Source: JAYENK01 sp034722035
GTDB taxonomy: Bacteria; Patescibacteriota; Patescibacteriia; Patescibacteriales; UBA12075
Assembly (NCBI GenBank): GCA_034722035.1
Contig: JAYENK010000036.1
Coordinates: 5,479 to 69,478, forward strand
DNA length: 64,000 bases
Direction of reading: 5' to 3'
The position numbers and the translations under genes were made by a program. Within the stretch, counting starts at the first letter, position 1, and the number at the start of each line of letters is the position of its first letter. This document shows positions 53,393-62,032 of this stretch, piece after piece. Under the pieces are notes generated by a model. That model was given only the letters and a program-made list of their open reading frames with translations. It was not told the origin of the DNA and searched no databases.

Positions 53393-55078
53393 TTATTTTT
53401 TAAATAGTTTTTTCGACTTATATTTTTTCTTCCCTTGATAAACTTTCTTTTTACCCTGATAGCTACTTCTCTTATAATAACCAACATTCTCTTTACTTTC
53501 GCTTGCTATAATTTTTTTACCATGAAAACTACTTCCGCTTAAAACGCGAACGGTTTCATTGACTCGTCTTTTCTCAACTGAAAAAATAAAGTGTTCTGGC
53601 ATTAGGTTTATTTTTCCAATCTCAAGACCCCTCAATTTTTTATTAGAGTTAATTAAAGCAAAAACCTTTTTCACATCAAAACCTTGCTTTTTACCAAAAT
53701 TAATTTTTATATTAACACTATCTCTATCCATCACTTTTCTTTCGCGCACTTTAGTGCTGGCGTTTAAATCACGAACATTTTTGCCGGAAGAACTTAGATG
53801 ACTAAACTTATCAGCAATAAAATAATTAATCAAATCATCTTTATTGATCTTTTTTAATTTATCCGCTATTTTTGTAAACTGCTCCCCGTCATAAAATTCT
53901 TCAAAATCAAACTTTTCAATTTTTAAAAGCAGGTTCTCAATCTGTTTTTGATAAATATCTTTTTGATTCGGGATTTTTTTGTATTCAAATTTTTTACCAA
54001 TCATTCGCTCCAGTTCTTTTACTTTTCTAAGCTCTCTTGGCGTAATCAATAATATCGAAATGCCATGATTTTCAGCCCGACCGGTTCGACCGCTCCTGTG
54101 GGTGTAGGATTCATTTTGATCGGGCAGATTATAGTTTATAACATGGCTCAAATTGTTCACGTCAATCCCTCGAGCCGCCACATCAGTCGCTACGAGCAAA
54201 CGTATCTGCTTTTTTTTAAATCGACCCATAATCTTTGTTCGATTGCTTTGCGATATTTCACCATGCAAAGCCTCAGTATCATATTGCGCTTGTTTTAATT
54301 TGTCGGCAATATCTTGCGTTTCTCTTCTGGTACGGCAAAAAAGAATACCATAAACACCCGGTAAAAAATCCAAAACCCTTTTAAGCACTTCAAAGCGGTC
54401 CCTCGCTCCCATTACATAATATTCATGACTAACCATTTCTGCACCAACATTAGATTCTCCAACCTTCACTTCTTCAGCGTCTTTCATATATTGCCTAGCA
54501 ATAGAACGGACGCTCTTTGAAATAGTTGCCGAAAATAAAAGCGTTTGCCGACTTTTTGGAGTTTGCCCCAAAATTGCGTCCAGATCATCTTTAAAACCCA
54601 TATCAAGCATTTCGTCTGCTTCGTCCAAAACAAGCCATTTAATGTTTTGTAGTTTTAATATTTTTCTACGAATTAAATCATGCACTCGCCCTGGAGTGCC
54701 AACAACGATATTAGTTCCTCTCTTAAGACCTCTAATTTGAATATCAATTTTTTCACCGCCATAAACTGGCACAACTTTTACCCCTCTGGAATATTTGGCA
54801 TATTTTTTTATATCTTGAGAAATCTGCAAGCACAATTCCCGGGTTGGGCAAAGAATTATAGAAAGCAAATCTTTTTCCCCTATTTTTATTTGATTCAAAA
54901 TCGGCAAAGCAAAAGCAGCCGTTTTACCGGTACCGGTTTGAGCCAAAGCGACTAAATCTTTTTTGGATTTTAATAAAAATTTTATAGCTTCCTCCTGAAT
55001 TGGGGTCGGGCTTAAAAATTCTAAATCATCAAGGCTTTTCGTCAGCTCCAAATTTAAATCTAAGTCTTTAAATGTCAT
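53393..55078 (-). CDS. DEAD-box RNA helicase with a DbpA-type RNA-binding domain
   Basis: 561 residues. Helicase motifs in order: Q motif FLSPTPIQEEAI, I AQTGTGKTAAF, Ia PTRELCL, GG, TPGRVHD, II DEAD, III SAT, IV-VI with LFCRTRRE, ATDVAARGID and HRSGRTGR. The C-terminal domain (about 450-535) resembles the DbpA RNA-recognition fold, followed by a Lys/Tyr-rich tail (QGKKKVYQGKKKYKSKK). A CsdA/DbpA-like role in ribosome assembly or cold adaptation is likely; exact orthology not fixed. Confidence 0.92.
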   Translation of the reverse strand: MTFKDLDLNLELTKSLDDLEFLSPTPIQEEAIKFLLKSKKDLVALAQTGTGKTAAFALPILNQIKIGEKDLLSIILCPTRELCLQISQDIKKYAKYSRGVKVVPVYGGEKIDIQIRGLKRGTNIVVGTPGRVHDLIRRKILKLQNIKWLVLDEADEMLDMGFKDDLDAILGQTPKSRQTLLFSATISKSVRSIARQYMKDAEEVKVGESNVGAEMVSHEYYVMGARDRFEVLKRVLDFLPGVYGILFCRTRRETQDIADKLKQAQYDTEALHGEISQSNRTKIMGRFKKKQIRLLVATDVAARGIDVNNLSHVINYNLPDQNESYTHRSGRTGRAENHGISILLITPRELRKVKELERMIGKKFEYKKIPNQKDIYQKQIENLLLKIEKFDFEEFYDGEQFTKIADKLKKINKDDLINYFIADKFSHLSSSGKNVRDLNASTKVRERKVMDRDSVNIKINFGKKQGFDVKKVFALINSNKKLRGLEIGKINLMPEHFIFSVEKRRVNETVRVLSGSSFHGKKIIASESKENVGYYKRSSYQGKKKVYQGKKKYKSKKLFKK

Positions 55079-55217
55079 AAATATTATATTATTCGTTTCT
55101 ATCTACTCATTAACTAAATAGATTAGCAACCCTAAAAATACCATCTTTTTTACTATATGTCAATACTAGCAAAAAATGATATAATAAATAATAATTTTGC
55201 TAATATTTAATAAACAA

Positions 55218-55239
55218 GTTCGAATCCCCGTCCCCTCAA
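55218..55239 (+). repeat. tRNA 3'-end fragment (candidate attachment-site scar)
   Basis: AGTTCGAATCCCCGTCCCCTCA reads as a T loop (TTCGAAT), 3' T-stem strand, 3' acceptor strand TCCCCTC and discriminator A. No 5' half exists upstream: the sequence breaks off at the T loop. Recombinases that use tRNA genes leave such fragments at the distal end of an integrated element. The parent tRNA is not in the window. Confidence 0.6.
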
Positions 55240-55240
55240 C

Positions 55241-55283
55241 AAAAAACACCGAAAATATTAACCAATATTAGCGGTGTTTTTTG
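55241..55283. terminator. Terminator after the tRNA fragment
   Basis: AAAAAACACCG pairs with CGGTGTTTTTT, with an inner AATATT/AATATT pairing. It looks like the normal terminator of a lost tRNA gene, placed right after the fragment. Confidence 0.75.
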
Positions 55284-55302
55284 TGAAAATATGAGCTCGC
55301 TT

Positions 55303-55327
55303 ACAGGGACAACTTCCGAACTTTTTT
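55303..55327 (-). repeat. 25-bp element-end repeat, copy near ddl
   Basis: Read on the minus strand: AAAAAAGTTCGGAAGTTGTC then CCTGT. Identical, except for one base, to 63856-63880 on the plus strand, where it abuts the right attachment repeat of the tRNA-Gln element. The rest of 55284-55409 shows no gene. Confidence 0.75.
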
Positions 55328-55409
55328 GTGTGAGGTTGGTAAATAAATAATAGAATAATCTCAATTCTGGAATCAAGGTAAGCAGTAAAACTGCATAATA
55401 AATTATTAT

Positions 55410-56444
55410 TTATTTTCTTTTACTCTTTTCTATCGCCAAGTTAACTTGCCTATCAATAAATTCAGAAAAACTCATACCAGCGGCCCTTGCCTCCTTAGGA
55501 CACAAGCTTTGTTCAGTGAGACCAGGCAAAGTGTTTACTTCCAAAAAATAAAATTCTCCATCACGCAAAATAAAATCAGAACGTGTTAATCCATCGCAAC
55601 CAAGCGCTCTATGAATCTTTTTCGCATAATCCTGTATTTGACTTGTTAAATTATTAGATATTTCAGTTGGGCAAATCTCTTCTGTATCTTCAGAAAAATA
55701 TTTTGCATTATAATCAAAAAATTCATTCTTAGAAATTATCTCAACTGGTGGCAAGGCTTCTAATTTTTTGTCAAAATTATTCCCAAGTACTCCACATGTT
55801 ATCTCCCTACCTTCTATAAATTCTTCAATAATAATTTTATCATGCTCGTCATAGGCTTTTTTTATTGCTTCATTCAAGTCTTTCCTTTCTTTAACGATAC
55901 TTATTCCAATACTTGAGCCTGACTCAGTTGGCTTAACAACACATGGATAGCCTATTTTAGATTCTATTTGTTTATCTATATTATCAATATTATTTTTATC
56001 ATAAAAATTTAAAAAATTTGGTGTTTTAATTCCCAAAGCTCTTACAAATTGAGAAGATTTAAGTTTATCCATCCCAAGTGCACTAGCTAATACTCCTGAA
56101 CCAGTATATGGTACTCCTAATATATCTAACACTGATTGCATTCTGCCATCTTCACCAAAAGTTCCATGAAGCGCCAAAAAAACAACGCTATAAACATTCA
56201 GATCATTCTCGGTGATTCCTTTTTCAGAGTCCATTATCACTAAACTTTTGTTTTTACTCTTATCTTCTATCTGTAAATTATTCCTTGTAGCCAACCATTT
56301 TCCGTCTTTAGTGATCTCAATCAAATATTTTTCATATTTTTCATCATCCAAATTACTAAATACCTGTTCACCACTCTTTAAAGAAACCTCTCTCTCATTT
56401 GATAATCCACCACTTATTACTGCAATTTTGATTTTTTCTGGCAT
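55410..56444 (-). CDS. ddl: D-alanine--D-alanine ligase
   Basis: 344 residues. ATP-grasp ligase for the peptidoglycan dipeptide. IAVISGGLSNEREVSLKSGE (5-24) is the first substrate loop; HGTFGEDGRMQSVLDILGVPYTGSGV (about 94) the second; then CVVKPTESGSSIGISIV, EEFIEGREITCGVL and the Mg-binding FLEVNTLPGLTEQSL end (about 310). Supports a murein cell wall, in line with rodA. Single gene; no SD. Confidence 0.96.
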   Translation of the reverse strand: MPEKIKIAVISGGLSNEREVSLKSGEQVFSNLDDEKYEKYLIEITKDGKWLATRNNLQIEDKSKNKSLVIMDSEKGITENDLNVYSVVFLALHGTFGEDGRMQSVLDILGVPYTGSGVLASALGMDKLKSSQFVRALGIKTPNFLNFYDKNNIDNIDKQIESKIGYPCVVKPTESGSSIGISIVKERKDLNEAIKKAYDEHDKIIIEEFIEGREITCGVLGNNFDKKLEALPPVEIISKNEFFDYNAKYFSEDTEEICPTEISNNLTSQIQDYAKKIHRALGCDGLTRSDFILRDGEFYFLEVNTLPGLTEQSLCPKEARAAGMSFSEFIDRQVNLAIEKSKRK

Positions 56445-56531
56445 ATTTTTAAAATTTTATCTAAATTATTACGTTTATTATATATAATTTTTCTATTAAA
56501 TACAATAAAATCAAGATAAAAGTAGTTACTT

Positions 56532-57665
56532 TTACAAAATAAAAAGCCGACAAACATTATTGCTGTTTGCCGGATAAACACGAAAGTAGCGGGTATAAGT
56601 TTCATTCGGGTATTCAGTTTCCTTACCAGCGGTGGAAAAATCAACACTCTCAATGGTAAAATCTGCTCTCCACCAACCATAATGATTAGTGTCTGATGGA
56701 ATGCTTGCTTGTTTACAAATTTCCCAAACATCACCTTCATAGCCAAGCATACCGTTTTCATTTTCCCAAACTTGACCCCCAGGAGTGCGCCATTCCCAAT
56801 AAACCTCAATCGTACTAACATCAGATGCAAAATCAAGCATTTTAACATACAGGCTGATATTGTTAAGCTCGGTCAACCGTATAATTCACACCAGAAGACG
56901 GATCATCCGGTTCTGGCGGAGCTTCATAGCCACCACCCATTCCGTAACCGTCAGATTTATAGCCGCTGTTTACCCTGGGCTGATCAAAATAATTTTGATC
57001 ATAGGGCGGGCATCCGGCATCACCTTGTTCGTATTCAGCATATGTTCCGCCGATTCCTTCTCTATTGTCGTAAACCACCGCGATATAATAATTATCAGTT
57101 GGCTCAAACCATTGGACGACATAATCATCCGTGCCCGCGGGATAATAATACTCTGGAGTTACCGGAGCTTTTAAATCCATATAATTCCATTCCCAGTAAT
57201 CTCTCATCTTGCCATGCACGGAATTGACCACGCCCATATAGTAGTATTTCACGTTATATATGTGCGGATTCAGAATAAATAAATAATCATTTTGGTAATC
57301 CTGCGTCCAAAGACCACTTAAGTCGTACTGCTGGACTGCGCTTGTAGGAATACCAAAAAAATCCGGACCCTTTACATCTTCTTCGTTAGTTTCTCCTTCT
57401 TCTCCGTTATTAAGAAAATAATCGACAAAAGGCTTAGATGGCGGTGACGTACTTGATATTACATCCGCATCCTCCCACATCACTTCTTCATGGGTCATTA
57501 ACATAAACATTATTTTCATCCATGCCTGTTAAAAGCATAAAATGTGGTTCACCACTTCCTGATCCGTTCATGCCAGTTCTTACGCCGACGATAACGGGAG
57601 TGCCATTTAGTAAAAACGCTCGCAACAGACTCAAATCATTCCGGATCTATTCCGGAATTTTTCAT
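56532..57665 (-). pseudogene. Decayed secreted protein with a C39-like peptidase segment
   Basis: Fragments in different frames, right to left: KNSGIDPE; after a 1-nt slip DLSLLRAFLLNGTPVIVGV and MNGSGSGEPHFMLLTGMDEN with YVNDP, typical of C39-like peptidase domains (the His and Asp sides); a stop TGA at 57488-57490; a frame shift into a 218-codon stretch with STSPPSKPFVDYFLNN and repeated WEWNYMD-type motifs; another shift near 56870 into a 114-codon C-terminal domain. The catalytic-cysteine part is missing. The long frames are still compositionally protein-like, so decay is recent. Confidence 0.7.
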
Positions 57666-57873
57666 GAAGCATTTCGTATAACAAAAATCTTCTTTAAAAC
57701 CAAATAAGCAGTTTCTTTTTTATAGCAAACCGCTATCCATATTAGGACCGGTTGTATTAGCTTAAGTTCATTATATAAAAATAATCATAAAAAGAAAAGA
57801 CCTATTCACTGAAATTTAAATGAATAGGTCAATTTTGTTTTTTAAAAAGATTAAAAAGAAAAAGTTAAAAGGT

Positions 57874-58570
57874 TTAAGAAACTGCCTGACGAGCCCGCAA
57901 AATCAAGTCGGAATCGCCAGGATCATACCAGTCGACGTCCATCTCGCCAACGCTCCAATCCACGCGCGGCACATGGCCATCGGAATAGCGCGAACCCGCG
58001 CAAAGCGTAATGTTTTTAATGTCCAGGTGTTTGCCGGTTTCATTAAAAAACTTAAGTTCATGGATAAGACGTTCGGATAACGTTTCTGTTGCAATATCTT
58101 TCTCTTTGATACTGTTTACGGATAATTTTTTTAGATTATTGTCTGCTTCTGCTTCATCCTTTACCCAAATAGCATAAACGCCATTTTTAGCATCCCGCTC
58201 ATTTTCAGTTAGAACCTTATCCAGGTCGTCGTTCGTCCATCGTCAACAAGGAAAAAATTCTCTACATTTAGCATAGATTTGCTCCAGCGTGATGTAGGCG
58301 ATGATTAGCAAGCGCCAGCGTCCAGTATTGGGCCTTTCTGGGATTGTAACCTTTGAAAGGTCGCAATCAATTCCGAAATATTTCTGGTAAAAATTTTGCC
58401 ATTCAGATATATATAATATCCGAAAAATCACCCTCGACGAATGGATTTTCCTTTTTCAAAAATCTGCCCAACTGCCTGGGGGTAACATTGCCGTTTTGAA
58501 GTTTTAACATCAAATCTGCCAACATGCCAAGTACATTGCCCGGCGCCTCACCAACTCTTTGCTTTTTCAT
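57874..58570 (-). pseudogene. Broken conserved Patescibacteria hypothetical gene
   Basis: Starts at 58570 behind a good SD (AAGGAG) as MKKQRVGEAPGNVLGMLADL. A 2-nt loss in a TA run near 58420 shifts the frame, after which FGIDCDLSKVTIPERPNTG, YAIWVKDEAEADNNLKKLS, FFNETGKHLDIKNITLCAGS and DLILRARQAVS follow. A TGA at 58243-58245 interrupts FPC-RWTNDDLD. I recall this family (ending in LCSGSRYSDG... LRSRQAVS-like words) as frequent in Parcubacteria and without known function. The 57666-57873 gap beside it holds nothing I can name. Confidence 0.75.
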
Positions 58571-58803
58571 GGTCAGTTTCTCCTTTTTTTTATTCGGCTC
58601 GCCCCTCGCTTTAGCACCACGCCAAAACGACAAGCTTGCCTTATATTAATGAACATTTTTAAAACGATTTATAATTAAAGCATAAAATCTATATTAAGTC
58701 AAGCGTAAAAAAGTCAAAACCTTTTTGCTGATTTTAAGCTAAAAATACTAAAATAACCATTTTCCCCATTTCATTTATATTAAAAGCCCGCCAGCCAGTA
58801 TAT

Positions 58804-59926
58804 TCCAATCCTAAAATGATACTATAATTGGAAGCGCCTTAAGGTGTTCGTAAGGTGTATTGAGTCCCGCCTTAGGATAAAATTTTCTTTCTTTGCCTCT
58901 CTTGTCCGTGATGACTTTTGCGTAGGCGCAAGGAATATGATAATTCAAATAAATATTAAAATATTTTTTATTGAATTCGTTTATATCTTTAGCTCATTTT
59001 TGCGCGATGTAATTACGGCCATAGGCCTTCCTGATCCGGCTGCCGTTCTTTGATTCCACCAGCGCGTTGTCATTGGAATGCTTGGAGCGGGATTTGGTCA
59101 ATTCAACATGAATTTTATTCAATAGTTTGGCCACCCAGTGATTGATATATTCTGAGCCGTTATCGGCGTGGAATTCATGGATAACGAATGGAAATAATTT
59201 TAATAACTCCTCCAAGTATCTTTCTGTTATTTTTTCTACCGTCGCTATTAGCTCGTATTGGGTTACTTCATTTACTGTGTTTATGTGATAAACCCCCTTA
59301 TTCCCGCCTAAATCACCCTGGTGGACTGTATCTATCCGCACGTATCCCGGTTGGCCGTTGGGACGGGGCTTTCGCCTGATGCCTATATCAATTTTTGACG
59401 ATTTGGTAGCTGTGAAATACATAGCGTCGGATGAGGCGTATTGCCGGTTAGTATTCCTGACATTGTAGATATGGCCGACCGACATATTTGATATATTCGC
59501 GTATGCGGCGTTCTTGAATATTTCGTATTCCGGTTCGGATTATATTTCAGCGTTCCGTTTCTCAATTTATCGGCTAATCTTTTTAAATGGCTTTTTGAAT
59601 AACCGGCCAGATATTTTAAATACTTAAAAACAGCGTGTTTTTCGCCCCTGGAAAGACGGCGATATCCAATATCTCACAAAGTCTGATTAATGAACTCATA
59701 TTTATGTTTGACGGAAATAATTTCCACCTTTAATCCTGAGGATTTATTGGTATTCAAAAATTTCTCAATTTGGTTTATACTACCAAATAGCGGTAAACGT
59801 TTCATATTGATTTTTATCATACACAATCAATTATGAACGTTTTTCCGCTTATTCACAAGATGGGCCCATTACGGGCTCATCTTACGTTGAAACCGTGTCA
59901 ATATTATAGTATCATCTTGCGTTGGA
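58804..59926 (-). mobile_element. Decayed insertion sequence with inverted ends
   Basis: About 1.1 kb. ATGATACTATAAT at 58816-58828 and its reverse complement at 59903-59915 mark the ends; with the flanking TTGGA words the inverted repeats are about 25 bp and imperfect. They enclose one defunct rve-type transposase gene. No clear target duplication is seen. The 164 bp to the left (58640-58803) show no gene. Confidence 0.75.
58811..59805 (-). pseudogene. DDE (rve-type) transposase, inactive
   Basis: N-terminal fragment MKRLPLFGSINQIEKFL with an HTH region (FKYLKYLAGYSKSHLKRLAD), interrupted by TGA at 59674-59676, then a deletion of about 60 codons with a frame change. The catalytic core is intact in one frame: RIDTVHQGDLGGNKGVYHIN, HADNGSEYINHW and ALVESKNGSRIRK give D, D, E. 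A TGA at 58994-58996 replaces the expected Trp in QK-AKDINEFNKKY; after it the frame continues for about 60 codons to the true C-terminus in the left inverted repeat. Resembles IS481/IS3-type integrase-core enzymes common in Patescibacteria. Confidence 0.85.
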
Positions 59927-59938
59927 CAAGACTCAAAT

Positions 59939-59967
59939 TTGACAAGCAAAAAACTTTATGCTAATAT
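59939..59967 (+). promoter_or_regulatory. Promoter of the cold-shock gene
   Basis: TTGACA (59939-59944), 17-bp spacer, TAATAT (59962-59967). The leader is about 107 nt and contains the inverted pairs TTAGCTAATAAAGCTAA and CCTTAATTTAAGG, a long 5' UTR of the kind that regulates csp genes by folding. Confidence 0.7.
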
Positions 59968-60081
59968 TAATTTGTTAGCTAATAAAGCTAATTATCCTTA
60001 ATTTAAGGATATTATTATTAAACACAAAAAGATAAAATTAAATTTTACATTAGTACTTATTAATTTTATCTCCACATTCAC

Positions 60082-60276
60082 ATGGAAGGAACAATCAAAA
60101 AATTGACTGACAAAAACTTCGGTTTTATCACTCAAGAAGGCGCTGACGATTTATTTTTTCACGCCAACAACTTAGACGGTGTAAGCTTTGACGAACTAAG
60201 AGAAGGTGACACTGTTACTTTTGAGACTGAGGAAACTCCGAAAGGAAAAGCTGCAGTCGGTATTAAAAAAGCGTAA
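60082..60276 (+). CDS. Cold-shock domain protein
   Basis: 64 residues, full-length CSD. RNP1 is KNFGFIT (11-17), RNP2 is DLFFHA (23-28), followed by GDTVTFETEETPKGKAAVGI. Single-strand nucleic-acid chaperone. Long untranslated leader upstream, strong terminator downstream. Intact gene between a dead IS and a toxin-antitoxin array. Confidence 0.94.
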   Translation: MEGTIKKLTDKNFGFITQEGADDLFFHANNLDGVSFDELREGDTVTFETEETPKGKAAVGIKKA

Positions 60277-60292
60277 AACTTTTTAATATAGC

Positions 60293-60326
60293 AAAAAACA
60301 GTCCCGAGTTCTCGGGACTGTTTTTT
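60293..60326. terminator. Terminator of the cold-shock gene
   Basis: AAAAAACAGTCCCGAG pairs fully with CTCGGGACTGTTTTTT (60311-60326). A near-copy with four differences lies at 60991-61024 on the other side of the first toxin-antitoxin module. Confidence 0.93.
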
Positions 60327-60344
60327 ATTTTTTTGTAATAAGGT

Positions 60345-60641
60345 TTATTTATAAATTTTATTCTTACCACTATGCCCGCCAATATCCATTACCATAATCA
60401 CTCTAATTTCATTACTGTCAAAATCCCAAATTATTCTAATATCACGGCTCACATAACTTACCCATTTTTCCCCGTATTTTTTACTGATAACTTTATGTGT
60501 TTTTAAACTTATCTGAAACGGATCAGTTCTTAATAATTTAAAAACTTTAACAACCCGAATAGTTATTTTAGGTTGTTTTTTTAATAATTTTAAATATCTC
60601 CTCTCAAAATATTTAAAAGTAATAATTTTATATTTACCCAT
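60345..60641 (-). CDS. RelE/ParE-superfamily toxin
   Basis: 98 residues. Small basic protein with KYFERRYLKLLKKQPKITI, FQISLKTHKVISKKYGEKWV and the strand pair YVSRDIRIIWDFDSNEIRVI, the typical RelE/YafQ beta-sheet with an R at the substrate site. Would cleave mRNA at the ribosome or poison another target. Overlaps the upstream antitoxin gene by 8 bp. Confidence 0.85.
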   Translation of the reverse strand: MGKYKIITFKYFERRYLKLLKKQPKITIRVVKVFKLLRTDPFQISLKTHKVISKKYGEKWVSYVSRDIRIIWDFDSNEIRVIMVMDIGGHSGKNKIYK

Positions 60642-60897
60642 TCAATTTCTTGAAATAATTATCAACGTCTTTGTCTGTTTCTAAAACTTTTGACTTTGAA
60701 CTCTTTAATGCCTGATCAAGACTTTTTTCGTCTTCGCTAGATAAAATTTCACCCAAACTTGACTTTGAAATTTTTCGATAAATATCAGCTAAAGCGACTT
60801 TAATTATTTCTGTCCGAGACAATGGCTTCATTTTTGATTCAAGAAGATCAAAAACATTTTCAAGATTCTTATTAAGCGTCAATCTAATTGTTTGCAT
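60634..60897 (-). CDS. RHH-type antitoxin of the RelE-like pair
   Basis: 87 residues. An N-terminal strand-helix-helix (MQTIRLTLNKNLENVFDLLE, then SRTEIIKVALADIYRK) suits a ribbon-helix-helix DNA-binding dimer; the acidic, helical C-terminus (SSEDEKSLDQALKS) would wrap the toxin. Gene order antitoxin-toxin with overlap supports autoregulation. Confidence 0.8.
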   Translation of the reverse strand: MQTIRLTLNKNLENVFDLLESKMKPLSRTEIIKVALADIYRKISKSSLGEILSSEDEKSLDQALKSSKSKVLETDKDVDNYFKKLNG

Positions 60898-60990
60898 ATA
60901 TTTTACTATTTATGACTAATTTTGTACTTATATGACTATTATATCTGATTCTATAAATCTAGTCAATAAATTTATTAAAATTTATTAGCA

Positions 60991-61024
60991 AAAAAACAGT
61001 CACGAGTATTCGCGACTGTTTTTT
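60991..61024. terminator. Terminator downstream of the second toxin-antitoxin pair
   Basis: AAAAAACAGTC and GACTGTTTTTT with an inner ACGAGTATTCGC. It follows the second toxin stop by 6 bp on the minus strand and can act on both strands. Confidence 0.85.
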
Positions 61025-61029
61025 GTTTT

Positions 61030-61266
61030 TTATAAATTTTTATAAGTATTTTTGTTTCTTAGTTTTACACTATCGATAATAATGTCCCTGCTTTCTTTGT
61101 GAAATATAACTCTAAAATTTCCATGCCTGACTCTAAAAAAATCTGTATTTTTGATTTTTATTACTTTTAATTTTTTATCATTGTTTATAATAAGGGTAAT
61201 TAAATTTAATAATTTTTGCCTATCCTTTTTGGAAATTTTACGCAAAAGCTTTTCAATCTTATTCAT
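61030..61266 (-). CDS. RelE-like toxin, second pair
   Basis: 78 residues from the ATG at 61266; an in-frame ATG further up would overlap the antitoxin and add residues unlike the family. KIEKLLRKISKKDRQKLLNL helix, then KNTDFFRVRHGNFRVIFHKE, the RelE sheet with the conserved R-x-R-H-G-x-[FY]-R-[VI] pattern, and IIIDSVKLRNKNTY. Starts 5 bp after the AbrB-type antitoxin. Confidence 0.85.
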   Translation of the reverse strand: MNKIEKLLRKISKKDRQKLLNLITLIINNDKKLKVIKIKNTDFFRVRHGNFRVIFHKESRDIIIDSVKLRNKNTYKNL

Positions 61267-61270
61267 AGCT

Positions 61271-61513
61271 CTAAATAGATTTTTTAAGAGCATTAACAAG
61301 ATTTTTTGCCTTTATGCCCCTGCCCTTATTATCACGAATAGCATCAAAAACCGTAAATTCCTCTGTTTTTCTTTCTTCTTTTATGATTAGCGGTTTAATT
61401 TCTAAGCTATTCTCTTTTAGAGTAGCAATAAATTGATTGGTGTTGAATTTTTTTCGCCACTTGGCCGGAATAGTGATTTGCCCCTTGGTGGTGGTTTTTA
61501 ATATAGTAGCCAT
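61271..61513 (-). CDS. AbrB/SpoVT-type antitoxin, second pair
   Basis: 80 residues. The N-terminal swapped-hairpin motif TTTKGQITIPAKWRKKFN is a clear SpoVT/AbrB domain, followed by LKENSLEIKPL and an acidic C-terminal helix that would bind the toxin. AbrB-type antitoxins usually pair with MazF or RelE; here the partner is RelE-like. Confidence 0.88.
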   Translation of the reverse strand: MATILKTTTKGQITIPAKWRKKFNTNQFIATLKENSLEIKPLIIKEERKTEEFTVFDAIRDNKGRGIKAKNLVNALKKSI

Positions 61514-61638
61514 ATAAGCTATTCTTATTTTCTTACATTCTTACTATAACATAGTAATAATATCTGTCAAAAACTACAAAAAAACAACCCCAAATATTTG
61601 AATTAGGATTATTTTCAAAAAACTCTATCTATTCGATT

Positions 61639-61761
61639 CTATTTAGCTTTTTTCTTCTTAGCTTTCTCTTCAAGCATAATGCGCTTTATTTCAAGCCGTT
61701 TTGCGGTTTTGTGGGAATGTGTTTTTTTCTTTTTACCAACACCGGTACTTCTTTTTGCCAT
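61639..61761 (-). CDS. Small basic Lys-rich protein
   Basis: 40 residues, start MAKRSTGVGKKKKTHSHKTA and end LEEKAKKKKAK. Highly basic with a single helix in KRLEIKRIMLEEK. Similar 40-residue proteins appear in other Patescibacteria and look like ribosome-associated peptides, but I cannot name the family. No SD. Lies between the second toxin-antitoxin pair and an orphan AbrB gene. Confidence 0.6.
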   Translation of the reverse strand: MAKRSTGVGKKKKTHSHKTAKRLEIKRIMLEEKAKKKKAK

Positions 61762-61852
61762 AAGTATTTTGTTAAATATTATTTATAATCAAAAATAACA
61801 CAAAGCAAGTTTAGCACTTTTTTATAAAAAAGCAAATAAACCAAAAATAAGC

Positions 61853-62020
61853 TTAACTTAAATTACGCCAGTCTTTTATTTTGAGTTCTCCTCTACCCTT
61901 GTCTTCAACTGTCAACTTTTGTTTGCTCCGCCAATCATACTTATCAATAATTTCTTTGGGGATAACTACAGAATAACTATAGCGTGATGATTTTGTTAAT
62001 TTTATAATATGTTTAGCCAT
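61853..62020 (-). CDS. Orphan AbrB-type DNA-binding protein
   Basis: 55 residues: MAKHIIKLTKSSRYSYSVVI, then PKEIIDKYDWRSKQKLTVED and RGELKIKDW. The [VI]xIPKEII-(D/x)-KY-W-R-x-x-Q-x-L pattern is the AbrB/MazE fold. No toxin gene follows on this strand before the small basic gene, so it may be a stand-alone regulator or a leftover antitoxin. Confidence 0.75.
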   Translation of the reverse strand: MAKHIIKLTKSSRYSYSVVIPKEIIDKYDWRSKQKLTVEDKGRGELKIKDWRNLS

Positions 62021-62032
62021 ACTTCTATATTA

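Noticed and set aside
58243..58431. Separate 62-codon gene
   Set aside because: It is the middle piece of the broken hypothetical gene at 57874-58570 in a shifted frame.
56532..59805. Genetic-code change (UGA as Gly or Trp) for the organism itself
   Set aside because: Intact core genes use UGA nowhere in frame, and the fragments with TGA also carry frame shifts, deletions and other stops. At most it concerns the source of the foreign DNA.
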